Shown here piece after piece: positions 8,357 to 17,386 of a stretch of DNA of 64,000 nt (the stretch's first letter is position 1; each line of letters starts with the position of its first letter). The stretch lies in contig CANJGB010000003.1 in NCBI GenBank assembly GCA_947473805.1, positions 62,001-126,000 on the forward strand. Reading direction: 5' to 3'. The translations under genes and the position numbers were made by a program. The notes under the pieces were generated by a model. It made no database searches. It saw only the letters and a program-made list of their open reading frames with translations, and had not been told where the DNA came from. This DNA is from Alphaproteobacteria bacterium. GTDB taxonomy: Bacteria; Pseudomonadota; Alphaproteobacteria; Ferrovibrionales; Ferrovibrionaceae.

Positions 8357-9579
8357 CGCGGAATGGTCGTGCCGCCGCTGACCGACGTGCCAGCCTGCGA
8401 CCCGGTCAGCCCAATCTCGATGTTGGCGGCGGCCTGGCCGTTCGCGTTGAGGAATCGGTAGAACCCGTCGTACTGCGACGGGCCGACGGTGCCGGTGGCG
8501 GTGAAGCGCGCCTCGCCCACGGAGCTCGCATAATTGCCGCCGCCGGCGATTGATCCGAAGCCATAGCCGCCCGGCGGCGTGCTGATGGTGAACGTGCTGT
8601 TGGTAGTTCGGGCGCCATAGTCGATGAACATGTCGAACCGATAGGCGCCAGTACCGCCGGTGCCCGACAACGGGATGCTGAGCACCGTGTAGCTGCCAGT
8701 GCCGGTGACGGTGCGCAGATCGTCAAACGAAGTTACCGCGCCCATATTGGTGCCCTCGGTCGCGGCGATCACGCGCGCGACTTCGCCGAAGGTCTGGGTC
8801 TTTTCGACCCGCGTGCTGCTCAGGACATCGTCCAGCGCGATGGCGGTGGACTGGCCACTTATGCTCGTCGGGTTTCCGCTCGGTGTCACGGGCACCGTCC
8901 CGCCCGAGCGACGCGTCAGCGCGCCAAGCACGCGCTGGGCGGTGGCCGGTGGAATCGGAATGACGCGCGGCGCCTGGCCGCGGATGATCTCGGCGCCGAA
9001 GCCCGGTCGGTCGATCTTGACCGTGCCGTTCGGTGTGATGATGTCGATGCCGCCCGGCTTGTCGCCGCTGTTGTTCTCCTTGCCGGGGCCGGCGAGCGCG
9101 ATGATCGCACGATCTTCGCCGATGTCGCCCCACACCGCCGTGCCGCGGATGCCGATGGTCGCGACCGGCGTGCGCACCACCATGTTGCGCGGTTCGTTCT
9201 GCGCGACCTTGCCGGACACGAAACGGAACACGCCCTTGCCGATGCTGGCCGATACCTTGCCGTTGCCGGATCGCGGGTCATAGACGAACTCATCGATGGT
9301 CACCTGGCTGTCGGCGCCGACGGTGAAGGTCGTCTCGTCCAGCAGAAGCACCTGCATGCCGGAATCTGGACCCGAGGCGATGCGGTCGCCGAGGAAGATC
9401 TGGTCGCCGGATTTGGCCGTCCGTGGACGGACGGCGGCGCCGACCTGGCCGGAAGCCAGCTGCACGTCGCCGCGCACACCGGCGGAGACGCCGGCCTGGT
9501 CCTGGGCAAGGGCGGCGAAGGAGGCGAGCGACAGGCCGAAAATCGGCAGGGTCGCCAGATGGCGGGCAAAGGGACTCAT
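8353..9579 (-). CDS. FecR domain-containing exported protein with C-terminal barrel-like domain (copy 1)
   Basis: This 408-residue protein has a Sec signal peptide with an ALAQ cleavage site near residue 26. A FecR/LysM-like domain follows (about residues 35-190; DGSDSGMQVLLLDE-type and GNGKVSASIGKGVFRFVSGK segments). A linker comes next, then a glycine-rich beta-strand C-terminal domain (about residues 290-408) resembling the small barrel of TbpB-like cargo proteins. It is not a lipoprotein because there is no Cys at the cleavage site. It is the last gene of a three-gene operon with the SLAM-like translocon and a second FecR copy, suggesting it is a passenger of that translocon. Confidence 0.82.
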   Translation of the reverse strand: MSPFARHLATLPIFGLSLASFAALAQDQAGVSAGVRGDVQLASGQVGAAVRPRTAKSGDQIFLGDRIASGPDSGMQVLLLDETTFTVGADSQVTIDEFVYDPRSGNGKVSASIGKGVFRFVSGKVAQNEPRNMVVRTPVATIGIRGTAVWGDIGEDRAIIALAGPGKENNSGDKPGGIDIITPNGTVKIDRPGFGAEIIRGQAPRVIPIPPATAQRVLGALTRRSGGTVPVTPSGNPTSISGQSTAIALDDVLSSTRVEKTQTFGEVARVIAATEGTNMGAVTSFDDLRTVTGTGSYTVLSIPLSGTGGTGAYRFDMFIDYGARTTNSTFTISTPPGGYGFGSIAGGGNYASSVGEARFTATGTVGPSQYDGFYRFLNANGQAAANIEIGLTGSQAGTSVSGGTTIPR

Positions 9580-9650
9580 GAAATTACATTCCTCGGAGGG
9601 GCTGTCGGGCGCAGGCCCGGCGCCCCGGAAATCGTACGAATACTTAAAAC

Positions 9651-10889
9651 CTAGCGCGGCAGCGAACCACTCCCGCTAACAGATGTCCCGGTCGAAGAAT
9701 CCGTGACGGTAACGCCATGTTGAATAATGGAAGCAGGCGATCCGTTCGCGTTCAGGAACTTGAAAAAGACGTTTGCAGTGGCCGTGGGCCCGCCGTTGAT
9801 CGTTGTCGATCCGGTGAAGCGCGCCTGGCCGGTCAACGTTGAATAGAAGCTGGGGCCCGCCTGCACGGTCGTCATCGTGCCGTAGGGCGTGAAGAGATCG
9901 TACTGCTGACTGGTTATCTGGCGGGTGCCGTAGTTGATGCCCAGCGAGAAATTGTAGCTGCCCGAACCGCCGGTGCCGGACATGGGTACGCCAGTGACGA
10001 AATAGCTGCCGGTGCCGGTCACCAGTCGCAGGTCGTCGAACGAGGCTTGCTGTGGCGTGGCGCCTTCGTTCGAAGCGATCTCGCGGGCGACCTCGCCAAA
10101 AGTCTGGGCCTTTTCAACCTTGGCGCCGGCCAAGATGTCTTCCAGTGCGACGGCAGTAGATTGGCCGCTCTGCGTGGCGGGATTGCCGTTGGGAGCTGGC
10201 GGCGTCGCTCCGCCGCTACGGCGGGTCAGCGCACCTAGCACGCGCTGCGCCGTTTCGGGCGGAATCGGGATGACGCGCGGTGGCAGGCCGCGGATGACCT
10301 CCGCGCCAAAGCCCGGGCGATCGGCCTTGACCGTGCCCTCGGGCGAAGTGACGTCGATGCCGCCCGGCTTGTCGCCGCTATTGTTCTCCTTGCCGGGGCC
10401 GGCGAGCGCGATGATCGCGCGGTCTTCGCCGATATCGCCCCACACCGCCGTGCCGCGCACACCGATGACGGCGACGGGGGTGCGGACCGTCATGTTGCGC
10501 GGTTCGTTCTGAGCGACCTTGCCCGACACGAAGCGGAACACGCCCTTGCCGATGCTGGCAGCCACCTTGCCGTTGCCCGAGCGCGGGTCGTAAACGAACT
10601 CGTCGATGGTCACCTGGCTGTCGGCGCCGACGGTGAACGTCGTCTCGTCCAGTAGCAGGACCTGCATGCCGGAATTGCTGCCCGACGCAATGCGGTCGCC
10701 GAGGAAGATCTGTTCGCCGGATTTCGCCGGTCGCTGGCGGATGGCGGCGCCAACCTGGCCGGAGGCCAGCTGCACGTCGCCGCGCACGCCGGCGGAGACA
10801 CCGGCCTGGTCCTGCGCCCACGCCGTGAACGAGGCGAGCGAAAGGCCGAAGATCGGCAGGGTCGCAAGACGGCGGGCAAACGGATTTAT
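9651..10889 (-). CDS. FecR domain-containing exported protein (copy 2), start codon lost
   Basis: This is a close tandem paralogue of the gene downstream. Between the in-frame TAA upstream and the mature protein, the frame encodes an intact signal peptide (INPFARRLATLPIFGLSLAS, then FTAWAQ). At the position of the paralogue's ATG there is ATA (10887-10889), and no ATG, GTG or TTG precedes the signal peptide. The first available start is a GTG at 10787, which would delete the signal peptide. Either a rare ATA start is used, or the gene is newly inactivated, or there is a base error. The 412-residue length given assumes the ATA start. The C-terminal domain keeps the GTSVSG...R ending shared with copy 1. 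Confidence 0.7.
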   Translation of the reverse strand: MNPFARRLATLPIFGLSLASFTAWAQDQAGVSAGVRGDVQLASGQVGAAIRQRPAKSGEQIFLGDRIASGSNSGMQVLLLDETTFTVGADSQVTIDEFVYDPRSGNGKVAASIGKGVFRFVSGKVAQNEPRNMTVRTPVAVIGVRGTAVWGDIGEDRAIIALAGPGKENNSGDKPGGIDVTSPEGTVKADRPGFGAEVIRGLPPRVIPIPPETAQRVLGALTRRSGGATPPAPNGNPATQSGQSTAVALEDILAGAKVEKAQTFGEVAREIASNEGATPQQASFDDLRLVTGTGSYFVTGVPMSGTGGSGSYNFSLGINYGTRQITSQQYDLFTPYGTMTTVQAGPSFYSTLTGQARFTGSTTINGGPTATANVFFKFLNANGSPASIIQHGVTVTDSSTGTSVSGSGSLPR

Positions 10890-10988
10890 GATTCGGCGTT
10901 CCCGTCTTTAGCCATACGGCGCATTCCCGAGCGCCGACAGACTATCGTTTCGCGCCTCCGGATCGGCTCCGCAGGCTGATCCTTCATC

Positions 10989-12410
10989 CTAAAACTCGAG
11001 CCGCTTGGTCAGCAGCATCTGTGCCTTGAAGTTGTCGTACGAATAATTGTCGATGTTCGAGAGTGCGCGGAAAGCTTCCAGGGTGCCGGTCAGCGTCAGG
11101 TCACCAAACTGCTCCGGCAACCTGATGTCGGCAAAGCCGAACAGGGTATCCAGCGGTGCGCCATAGGTAACGCGGGCGCGCAAGTTGCGGTCGTGCCGCT
11201 GCTTGGCCGAGACGAAGGCGTCGGCGGTTTCGTAGATGTCGTTGCCGAACGATGCGCTGGACAGCAGGAACTGGCCCTGGCCGAGCAGCCAGGTGTGGGA
11301 GCCGGTGATCTCGTTGCCCTTGTAGTTCTGGAATTCCACCGACGCGCGCTTCAGCGTATGTTCAAAATTGATGCCGACGCGCTGCGTTGGCGTCAGGATG
11401 TAGCTCGCGCCGACGTCGAAGTCGTAGCGCGGGCCGGAACGGTCAGACGCGGTCGGCGAGGCGAAGGTACGCTGGAAGTCCTGGTGCTGCGCCCAGACCG
11501 AGCCGTACACATCGAGCTTGCCGCTCAGCTTCTTCTCGCCCAGCAACTTGAGGCCGGTCGAGGCGAGGAATGCCTCGTTGTTCAACTGGATGCGCGTGTG
11601 CGTGACGGTTGGCGTCAGGTCCACCTGCGGCGAACGCAGGACAGCACCGGCATCCAACGAGATGGCGCGCAGGTCCTGCGCGTCGACCTCGACTTGGTTG
11701 TTGTAGTAGACAGTGGCGTTGGCGATCAGTTCATGGCGTTCCTGCATGCCGAGATCGTGGCGGACGCCGACGGTGCCGAGCAGGATGCGGCCGAAATCGT
11801 CCTCGCCGCCGCCGCTGGTGCCCAGTTCGGTATCGGCGAACAGGCGCTTCTCGTTGCGCGGCACCGCATCGCGGTTGGAATTGTAGTCGACGCCGACGCC
11901 AAGGGATGCGGTGAAGCGGGTCACCTTCTGGCGCTGCGATATCTGGCCCAGATAGCCATCGACCTCGGCCTTGACGGCCGGCGAGACCGGCTGTTCGAGG
12001 ACGGTGCGGAACTCGCGCTCGGATTCCTGCAGGTTGTCGAGGCGGAACAGGACGATCGCGTACAGCAGCCGGACCTGGCTGAGCGTCGGGGCAACGAGAA
12101 GGATGCGCTCCAGCGAGGTGGCGGCGCCGCGCAGATCGCCTTCCTGCACCTTCTGCCGGGCGAAACGGAAATTGAGGTCGATATTGTCGGGGTCGCGCAT
12201 GACCTGGTCGAAGGTCACGGCCGGGCCGGTGCCTTCCTGCAGCGCGCGTGCCTCGGCGGCGGCCTTCGCGGCCTCCTGCTGCTGCTGAGTGACTGTCTGC
12301 GGCGTGGTTTCCGGCGTCGCCGTCTGCGCCCCTGCCGAACCAGGCAGAGCCTGTACCAATCCCGCCACCAACGCCGTCGCCAGCGTCAGTCCCCGCCCCA
12401 TATTCCTCAT
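10989..12410 (-). CDS. Outer-membrane SLAM-like (DUF560) surface protein translocon with N-terminal TPR domain
   Basis: This 473-residue protein has a signal peptide (cleavage after GSAGA), a TPR domain (about residues 85-170) and a C-terminal beta-barrel of about 300 residues ending in Phe (KRLEF), the outer-membrane sorting residue. This TPR plus DUF560 order is that of surface lipoprotein assembly modifiers, the translocons of the type XI secretion system. The genes following on the same strand are two FecR proteins with barrel-like C-termini, which could be the cargo. The start at 12410 is preceded by a GGGG site, and an alternative ATG lies at 12401. A ten-base G run is found 30 bases before the start. 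Confidence 0.83.
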   Translation of the reverse strand: MRNMGRGLTLATALVAGLVQALPGSAGAQTATPETTPQTVTQQQQEAAKAAAEARALQEGTGPAVTFDQVMRDPDNIDLNFRFARQKVQEGDLRGAATSLERILLVAPTLSQVRLLYAIVLFRLDNLQESEREFRTVLEQPVSPAVKAEVDGYLGQISQRQKVTRFTASLGVGVDYNSNRDAVPRNEKRLFADTELGTSGGGEDDFGRILLGTVGVRHDLGMQERHELIANATVYYNNQVEVDAQDLRAISLDAGAVLRSPQVDLTPTVTHTRIQLNNEAFLASTGLKLLGEKKLSGKLDVYGSVWAQHQDFQRTFASPTASDRSGPRYDFDVGASYILTPTQRVGINFEHTLKRASVEFQNYKGNEITGSHTWLLGQGQFLLSSASFGNDIYETADAFVSAKQRHDRNLRARVTYGAPLDTLFGFADIRLPEQFGDLTLTGTLEAFRALSNIDNYSYDNFKAQMLLTKRLEF

Positions 12411-12440
12411 TCGGCCCCGGTCCACAGAATTCAGCACCCA

Positions 12441-12450
12441 CCCCCCCCCC
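12441..12450 (-). repeat. Ten-base poly-G tract in the translocon leader
   Basis: On the coding strand of the SLAM-like gene this reads as ten consecutive G bases followed by TGGG, ending 30 bases before the start codon. Homopolymer runs of this length are rare by chance and slip during replication. In the 5' region of a surface-protein translocon gene it could change expression by altering spacing. Confidence 0.75.
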
Positions 12451-12629
12451 GGGAGAATCGCCCGGAAGTCAAAATTAGCCCAATATGCGGTGCAATATAG
12501 GGGGTAAAGTGCAGGCCCTTGCACCGGGTGGTCGCGGTAGATGGGGTGGGGCGGACATGCTACAGGCCGCTTCGTTAGATGCAGCTTCCCAGCCCGGTCA
12601 CGCCCGGGCATCCGTCAACCGCTTGGCCA

Positions 12630-14201
12630 ATGGCAGACATTTCCGATACAGCGCCGCTGATTGAGGCGGAATTGCAACTTGGAGTCGCACCCGCGGCCCT
12701 GCGCCGCCTCCTGCGGTTGCCGTTGTTGCGCAAGCTCAAGACGGGCCCGGCACGCACGCGCGAACTGAACGCTACCTATTTCGATACCGAGGATCACCAG
12801 TTCGGCCGCCACGGTATGGCTTTGCGGGTTCGGCGCAGCGGTGGTCTGGCGGTCCAGACCCTGAAGGCGGCGCATTCCGGCGAGGCCGGGTTCGGCCGGC
12901 TGGAATGGGAATCCCCGACCACGGGAGATGTTCCCGACCTGACACGCCTGGCCGATCTGGACCGCCTGCCATGGCTGGAGGAACTCGATCTTGCCGCGCC
13001 GCTGGAAGCGGTGTTCACGACGACAATCCGCCGTACCACCTGGCCATTGCGGTTGGCCGACGGTTCCGTGGTCGAACTGGCGGCCGACCAGGGCGAGATC
13101 GCTTGTGAGGCGGGCAGCGAGCCGGTGTCGGAGGTCGAACTGGAGCTGAAGTCCGGCGATCCGGTGGCGCTGTTCGCCCTGGCACTGTCGCTGCACCGTG
13201 AGATCCCGGTGCGCCTGTTGCCGCGCAGCAAGTCCGAGCGCGGCTATGCCCTGCTGCGCGATGCGCCCCCATCGCCGCAACGGGCCAAGCCGGTCGCGTT
13301 GACATCGGACATGGATGCAGCGGTAGCGTTCAAGGCTATTGCGCGCAATTGCCTGCGCCAGTGGGACGCCAACGAGGATGTGGCCCTGGCCGGCGAGGAT
13401 GCCGAGGGCGTTCACCAGATGCGGGTGGCGTTGCGCCGCCTGCGCTCGGCGTTCGGGGTGTTCCGCGAGGTGCTGCCGCCGGGCGCAGACGCCCTGAACG
13501 GCGAACTGCGCTGGCTCGCAGGCGAACTGGGCGCGGCGCGGGACTGGGACGTCTTCATGGGCGAGGTGCTGGCCCCCATCACACAGCGCATGTCGGGTGA
13601 GTCCAGCCTTCGGCGATTTGCCCAGATCGTGGCCGCCCTTCGTACGGACGGCCACGCTCGCGCTCGGGAGGCGATCCTTTCCAGCCGTGCCACCGCGTTG
13701 AAGCTGGAACTCGGGCGGTGGCTGCTTGCCCCGTGGCCAGATGACGCGCCCCCGGTCGGGCCGTTCGCCGATGCCGCCCTGGCGCGTCGGGCGCGCAAGC
13801 TGCGCCGCCTGGGCCGCGGCCACGCCGCGCTGCCGCCGGAGCATTTGCACGATCTGCGCCTGCGCGCCAAGCGCCTGCGCTATGCCGCCGAATTTTTCCG
13901 CGCGCTGTACCGCAAGGGCAGGGTGCGCCGCCATGTCCGCGCGCTGGTCGCGGTGCAGGATGTTCTCGGCGCCATCAACGACGGCGAGGTCGGCGCGCGC
14001 CTGCTCGATGCCGTTGCCCAGCAGGCGGGGCCGCAAGCGGACCAGGCATGGTTCAACCGGGCGCGGGCGCTGATCCACGGCTGGTATGCCGCCGGCACGC
14101 AAGCGCAGCTGCGTCACCTGCCGGTTGCCTGGGCCGCCCTGGCCGGGCAAAGGCGCTTCTGGCACAAGCCGCCAGAGGATGCGGAGCCGGACAAAGACTA
14201 G
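12630..14201 (+). CDS. CYTH and CHAD domain-containing protein
   Basis: This 523-residue protein fuses an N-terminal CYTH (triphosphate tunnel metalloenzyme) domain, with the EAELQLGV (ExExK-like) start and the RVRRSGG basic strand, to a C-terminal CHAD domain (about residues 220-510). The CHAD helices carry repeated conserved His and Arg, as in HQMRVALRRLRS and HDLRLRAKRLRYAAEFF. CHAD binds polyphosphate, and CYTH members hydrolyse inorganic triphosphate or similar substrates. A link with polyphosphate metabolism is therefore likely, and the PPK2 gene lies about 6 kb away. The ATG at 12630 gives the family-normal N-terminus. The promoter is in the 219-bp spacer shared with the divergent SLAM-like gene. 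Confidence 0.93.
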   Translation: MADISDTAPLIEAELQLGVAPAALRRLLRLPLLRKLKTGPARTRELNATYFDTEDHQFGRHGMALRVRRSGGLAVQTLKAAHSGEAGFGRLEWESPTTGDVPDLTRLADLDRLPWLEELDLAAPLEAVFTTTIRRTTWPLRLADGSVVELAADQGEIACEAGSEPVSEVELELKSGDPVALFALALSLHREIPVRLLPRSKSERGYALLRDAPPSPQRAKPVALTSDMDAAVAFKAIARNCLRQWDANEDVALAGEDAEGVHQMRVALRRLRSAFGVFREVLPPGADALNGELRWLAGELGAARDWDVFMGEVLAPITQRMSGESSLRRFAQIVAALRTDGHARAREAILSSRATALKLELGRWLLAPWPDDAPPVGPFADAALARRARKLRRLGRGHAALPPEHLHDLRLRAKRLRYAAEFFRALYRKGRVRRHVRALVAVQDVLGAINDGEVGARLLDAVAQQAGPQADQAWFNRARALIHGWYAAGTQAQLRHLPVAWAALAGQRRFWHKPPEDAEPDKD

Positions 14202-14257
14202 CCGATTTCGCCGTGTTAGCTTCGCCACCGAACGAAGCCTTCGGGAGGAATATCGGC

Positions 14258-15415
14258 ATGCCGCAACCAGCCGATCTGCGCGGTCTAACTCTCATCGATC
14301 TCGCCGGCATGGGGCCATCGGCCCGGTGCGTGCGCCTGCTGGCCGATCTCGGCGCGCGCTGGATCCGGCTGACGCCGCCAGCCAAGGCCGAACGCTGGTC
14401 GGTGCCGTGGCATTCCTACGGCGCGATGCGCGGCGCCGAACTGATCGAACTCGACCTCAAGGCGCCGCACGGGCGCGACACGTTCCTGAAGCTGGTCAAA
14501 CGCGCGGACATCGTCGTCGAAAGCTCACGCCCCGGCGTGGCCGACCGGCTGGGCATTGGCTGGCGCGATGCCAGTGCGGTGAACCCCCGCCTGATCTATG
14601 CCTCGCTCAGCGGTTACGGTCAGGACGGCCCCTATGCGCAATGGGCCGGGCACGACATCAACTACCAGGCGCTCGGCGGCGCGCTGTGCACAGCGGGTGT
14701 GAGCGAGCGCGGCGCGCCCGCCATACCAGGGCAGACCTTTGCCGACAGCGCCGGCGGCGGCTGGCACGGTGCAATGCTGATCCTCGCCGCGGTGATCGCG
14801 CGCCAGTCGACGGGGATGGGCAAGTTTCTCGACGTGTCGGCGGCTGAAGGCATGCTGCACATGGCGCAATTGTCGATCGACGAATATTTCGCGACCGGGG
14901 AACAGGCGCGCGCGGGCGTGTCGCTCACCAATGGCGGCTATGCGTTCTACGATACCTACGTGACGGCCGATGGCGGCGCGGTAGCAGTCGGCGCCATCGA
15001 GCCGAAATTCTTTCGCACCCTGTGCCTGGCGCTTGAACTCCCGCACTTCGTCGACCGGCAGTATGACGCGAGCGCGCAGGCCGAGATGCGCGCGGCGTTC
15101 GTGGCAAAGTTCAACACAAAGACCCGCGATGAATGGGCGAAACTGTTCGGCGGCATGGATGCCTGCGTGACGCCGGTCCTGACGATCGGCGAGGTGACCG
15201 AGGATCCGCACTGGAAGGCGCGCGGCATGTTCGTCGACTTCACACATCCGGAGCAGGGCACCAAGGGCCAGCTGCGTCCCATCGGTCGTGGCGACCCGGC
15301 GGCGCGCGGCGCGGCACCGGTGAAAGGCGACGCCACGGCGACGCGGGTGTTGGGCGAATTCGGGTTCAGTGCGGACGAGATTGCCGCCCTCAAGGCCGAC
15401 GGGACAATCGGCTAG
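14258..15415 (+). CDS. CaiB/BaiF family CoA-transferase
   Basis: This 385-residue class III CoA-transferase should move CoA between carboxylic acids. The N-terminal LIDLAGMGPSARCVRLLADLGARWIRLT is the family's CoA-binding start, and the SGYGQDGPYAQWAGHDINYQALGG segment follows. The catalytic Asp of the family lies in the FADSAGGGWHG segment. The best start is the ATG behind GGGAGGA. The C-terminus overlaps the stop of a convergent dienelactone hydrolase by four bases. Racemase or transferase activity on branched acyl-CoA would be typical, but the substrate is unknown. Confidence 0.92.
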   Translation: MPQPADLRGLTLIDLAGMGPSARCVRLLADLGARWIRLTPPAKAERWSVPWHSYGAMRGAELIELDLKAPHGRDTFLKLVKRADIVVESSRPGVADRLGIGWRDASAVNPRLIYASLSGYGQDGPYAQWAGHDINYQALGGALCTAGVSERGAPAIPGQTFADSAGGGWHGAMLILAAVIARQSTGMGKFLDVSAAEGMLHMAQLSIDEYFATGEQARAGVSLTNGGYAFYDTYVTADGGAVAVGAIEPKFFRTLCLALELPHFVDRQYDASAQAEMRAAFVAKFNTKTRDEWAKLFGGMDACVTPVLTIGEVTEDPHWKARGMFVDFTHPEQGTKGQLRPIGRGDPAARGAAPVKGDATATRVLGEFGFSADEIAALKADGTIG

Positions 15416-16152
15416 CCCAGCCGGCGGCGAAACAACGCGAACATCCGCTCCCACACCTTGTCGGACGCCGCGCGGTCGAACCAGGGACGGCGCGGAAAGG
15501 TGAAGCCGTGCTCCGTGCCCGAATGAACCTCCAGTTCGAACGGGGTGCCAGCTTCCCCCAGCGCGGTCCGCAGCTGCGAAATGTCAGTCAGCGGCGCGAA
15601 GGAATCGTGTTCAGCCCAGGCGATATAGAGCTCAGCCTTGATCCGCGCGGCAAGACGGTGCGGGCTGTCTGGCTCCGCCGTCACCATGTTGGTGCCATGG
15701 ATCGATACCGCGGCAGCGAAGCGGTCCGCGTGGGTCGCAGCCACGGCGAGGGCGAACGGGCCGCTCATGCAGAAACCGAAACAGCCGACCGGCCCTGACC
15801 GCGCCGCCGGATCGGTGTCGATAAAGGCCAGCAGGCCCGACGTGTCCTCCACCACCGAGGCGCTCTTCAGCCGCAGGTACCGCTCCATCACCCGCAATTG
15901 CGCGGGGCTGCCCGGCGTGTCGACCTCGTCGGTGAACTCCGTATCAGCGCCGTCGCGGTAATACAGGTTGGGCAGCAGGACATAGTAGCCAGCGGTAGCC
16001 AGCCGCCGCGCCAGGGTGCGCAATTCCTCGCGAATGCCGCCGGCATCCATGAGCAGGAGCACTGCCGGATGGGGCCCGTCGCGTTCCGGATGAGTGATGA
16101 AGGTCGGCATGCGGCCGGCGGCGGTGACGATCTCTGTTTGCCGTTCGATCAT
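15412..16152 (-). CDS. Dienelactone hydrolase family protein
   Basis: This 246-residue alpha/beta hydrolase is of the dienelactone hydrolase type. The nucleophile elbow is GFCMSG (Cys nucleophile), the acid lies in the AEHDS segment, and the His in the SGTEHGF motif near the C-terminus. The start MIERQTEIVT fits homologues. It is divergent from the alpha-hydroxyacid oxidase gene, and their 76-bp spacer must hold both promoters. The true ester or lactone substrate is unknown. Confidence 0.9.
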   Translation of the reverse strand: MIERQTEIVTAAGRMPTFITHPERDGPHPAVLLLMDAGGIREELRTLARRLATAGYYVLLPNLYYRDGADTEFTDEVDTPGSPAQLRVMERYLRLKSASVVEDTSGLLAFIDTDPAARSGPVGCFGFCMSGPFALAVAATHADRFAAAVSIHGTNMVTAEPDSPHRLAARIKAELYIAWAEHDSFAPLTDISQLRTALGEAGTPFELEVHSGTEHGFTFPRRPWFDRAASDKVWERMFALFRRRLG

Positions 16153-16228
16153 GCGGCACCTGCTCCAATTGACGTTGCCTCTCCCGTTGCCAGACTGCCA
16201 TGATGGCGGTCGAAGGGGAAACGCCACA

Positions 16229-17386
16229 ATGAAGAACGCCTATAATATCTACGACCTGCGCGAACTGGCGCGGCGCCGCGTGCCCAAGGGCCTGTTCGAA
16301 TATGTCGATCGCGGCACCGAGGATGAAGTCGGCCTCGGCCATAACATCGAGGCGCTGCGGCGAATCAAGTTGCTGCCGCGCGTGATGAAGGATGTCAGCA
16401 AGCGCAGCCTTGAGGTGGAGGTGTTCGGCCAGAAGCTGGCCATGCCGGTCATCGTGTCGCCAACGGGCTCGGCCGCGATGCTTTGGTACGAGGGCGAGAA
16501 GTGCCTGCACCTCGCGGCCAACCAGGCCGGCATCCCCTTCACCATGAGCGGCGGCGCTTCGGTGGCGATGGAGCAGGTGGTCGAGCAGATCGGCCGGCGC
16601 GCCTGGTTCCAGATCTACCTGCTGAAGGACGAGTCCCTGTCGCACAAGATCGTCGAGCGCGCCAAGGCGGCGAAGATCGAGGTGCTGTTCGTGACGTCCG
16701 ACTCGGCCGTTCCGCCAAACCGTGAGTTCAACCAGCGCAATGGCTTTACCCAGCCGTTCCGGGTGACGCCAGGCAATGTCGTCGATGTGCTATCGCACCC
16801 AAGCTGGTTCGCGCAGGTTGTGCTGCGCTACATGGTGAGCGGCGGTCTGCCGCGCTATCAGAATGTACCGGGCGACCTGCGCGACAAGATCACCGGCAAG
16901 CCGGCGCGGATGGAAGTGACCCCGGCATTGGACTGGGCAATGTTCGACCGGCTGCGCAAGATCTGGCCGGGTGCCCTGGTCGTGAAGGGGTTGATGACGG
17001 CGGAGGATGCGAAGCTCGCGGCTGATCACGGCGCCGATGGCGTGGTGGTCTCGAACCACGGTGCGCGCAATCTGGACTCGGCGCCGGCGACCATCGAAAT
17101 GCTGCCTGAAGTGGTGGATGCCGTTGGACATCGCCTGACGGTGCTCTGGGATGGCGGCGTGCGGCGCGGCAGTGATGTCGTCAAGGCCCTGGCGCTGGGC
17201 GCCAAGGCGGTGCTGTCCGGCCGGGCGCCGCTGTACGGCACCGGTGCCGGCGGCCAGGTCGGTGCGGCCAAGGCGCTGTCGATCCTGCGCAACGAGATCG
17301 ACCTGACGCTGGGCTTCATGGGTTGTACCGACATCAGCAAGGTCGATCGCTCGATGGTGCGGCTGCCGAAGGACATGGGCGCATGA
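16229..17386 (+). CDS. FMN-dependent alpha-hydroxy-acid oxidising protein (LldD/Hao family)
   Basis: This 385-residue protein is an FMN TIM-barrel enzyme that oxidises 2-hydroxy acids. The N-terminal YDLRELARRRVPKGLFEYVDRGTEDE is the family start. The catalytic-base motif SNHGARNLD is near residue 274, and the flavin-phosphate segment WDGGVRRGSDVVKALALGAKAV follows. The ATG at 16229 has a GAAGGGGAA site 11 bases upstream. The next gene, a 2-hydroxyacid dehydrogenase, starts inside its stop codon (ATGA), so the pair is translationally coupled and probably handles one hydroxyacid. Confidence 0.93.
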   Translation: MKNAYNIYDLRELARRRVPKGLFEYVDRGTEDEVGLGHNIEALRRIKLLPRVMKDVSKRSLEVEVFGQKLAMPVIVSPTGSAAMLWYEGEKCLHLAANQAGIPFTMSGGASVAMEQVVEQIGRRAWFQIYLLKDESLSHKIVERAKAAKIEVLFVTSDSAVPPNREFNQRNGFTQPFRVTPGNVVDVLSHPSWFAQVVLRYMVSGGLPRYQNVPGDLRDKITGKPARMEVTPALDWAMFDRLRKIWPGALVVKGLMTAEDAKLAADHGADGVVVSNHGARNLDSAPATIEMLPEVVDAVGHRLTVLWDGGVRRGSDVVKALALGAKAVLSGRAPLYGTGAGGQVGAAKALSILRNEIDLTLGFMGCTDISKVDRSMVRLPKDMGA

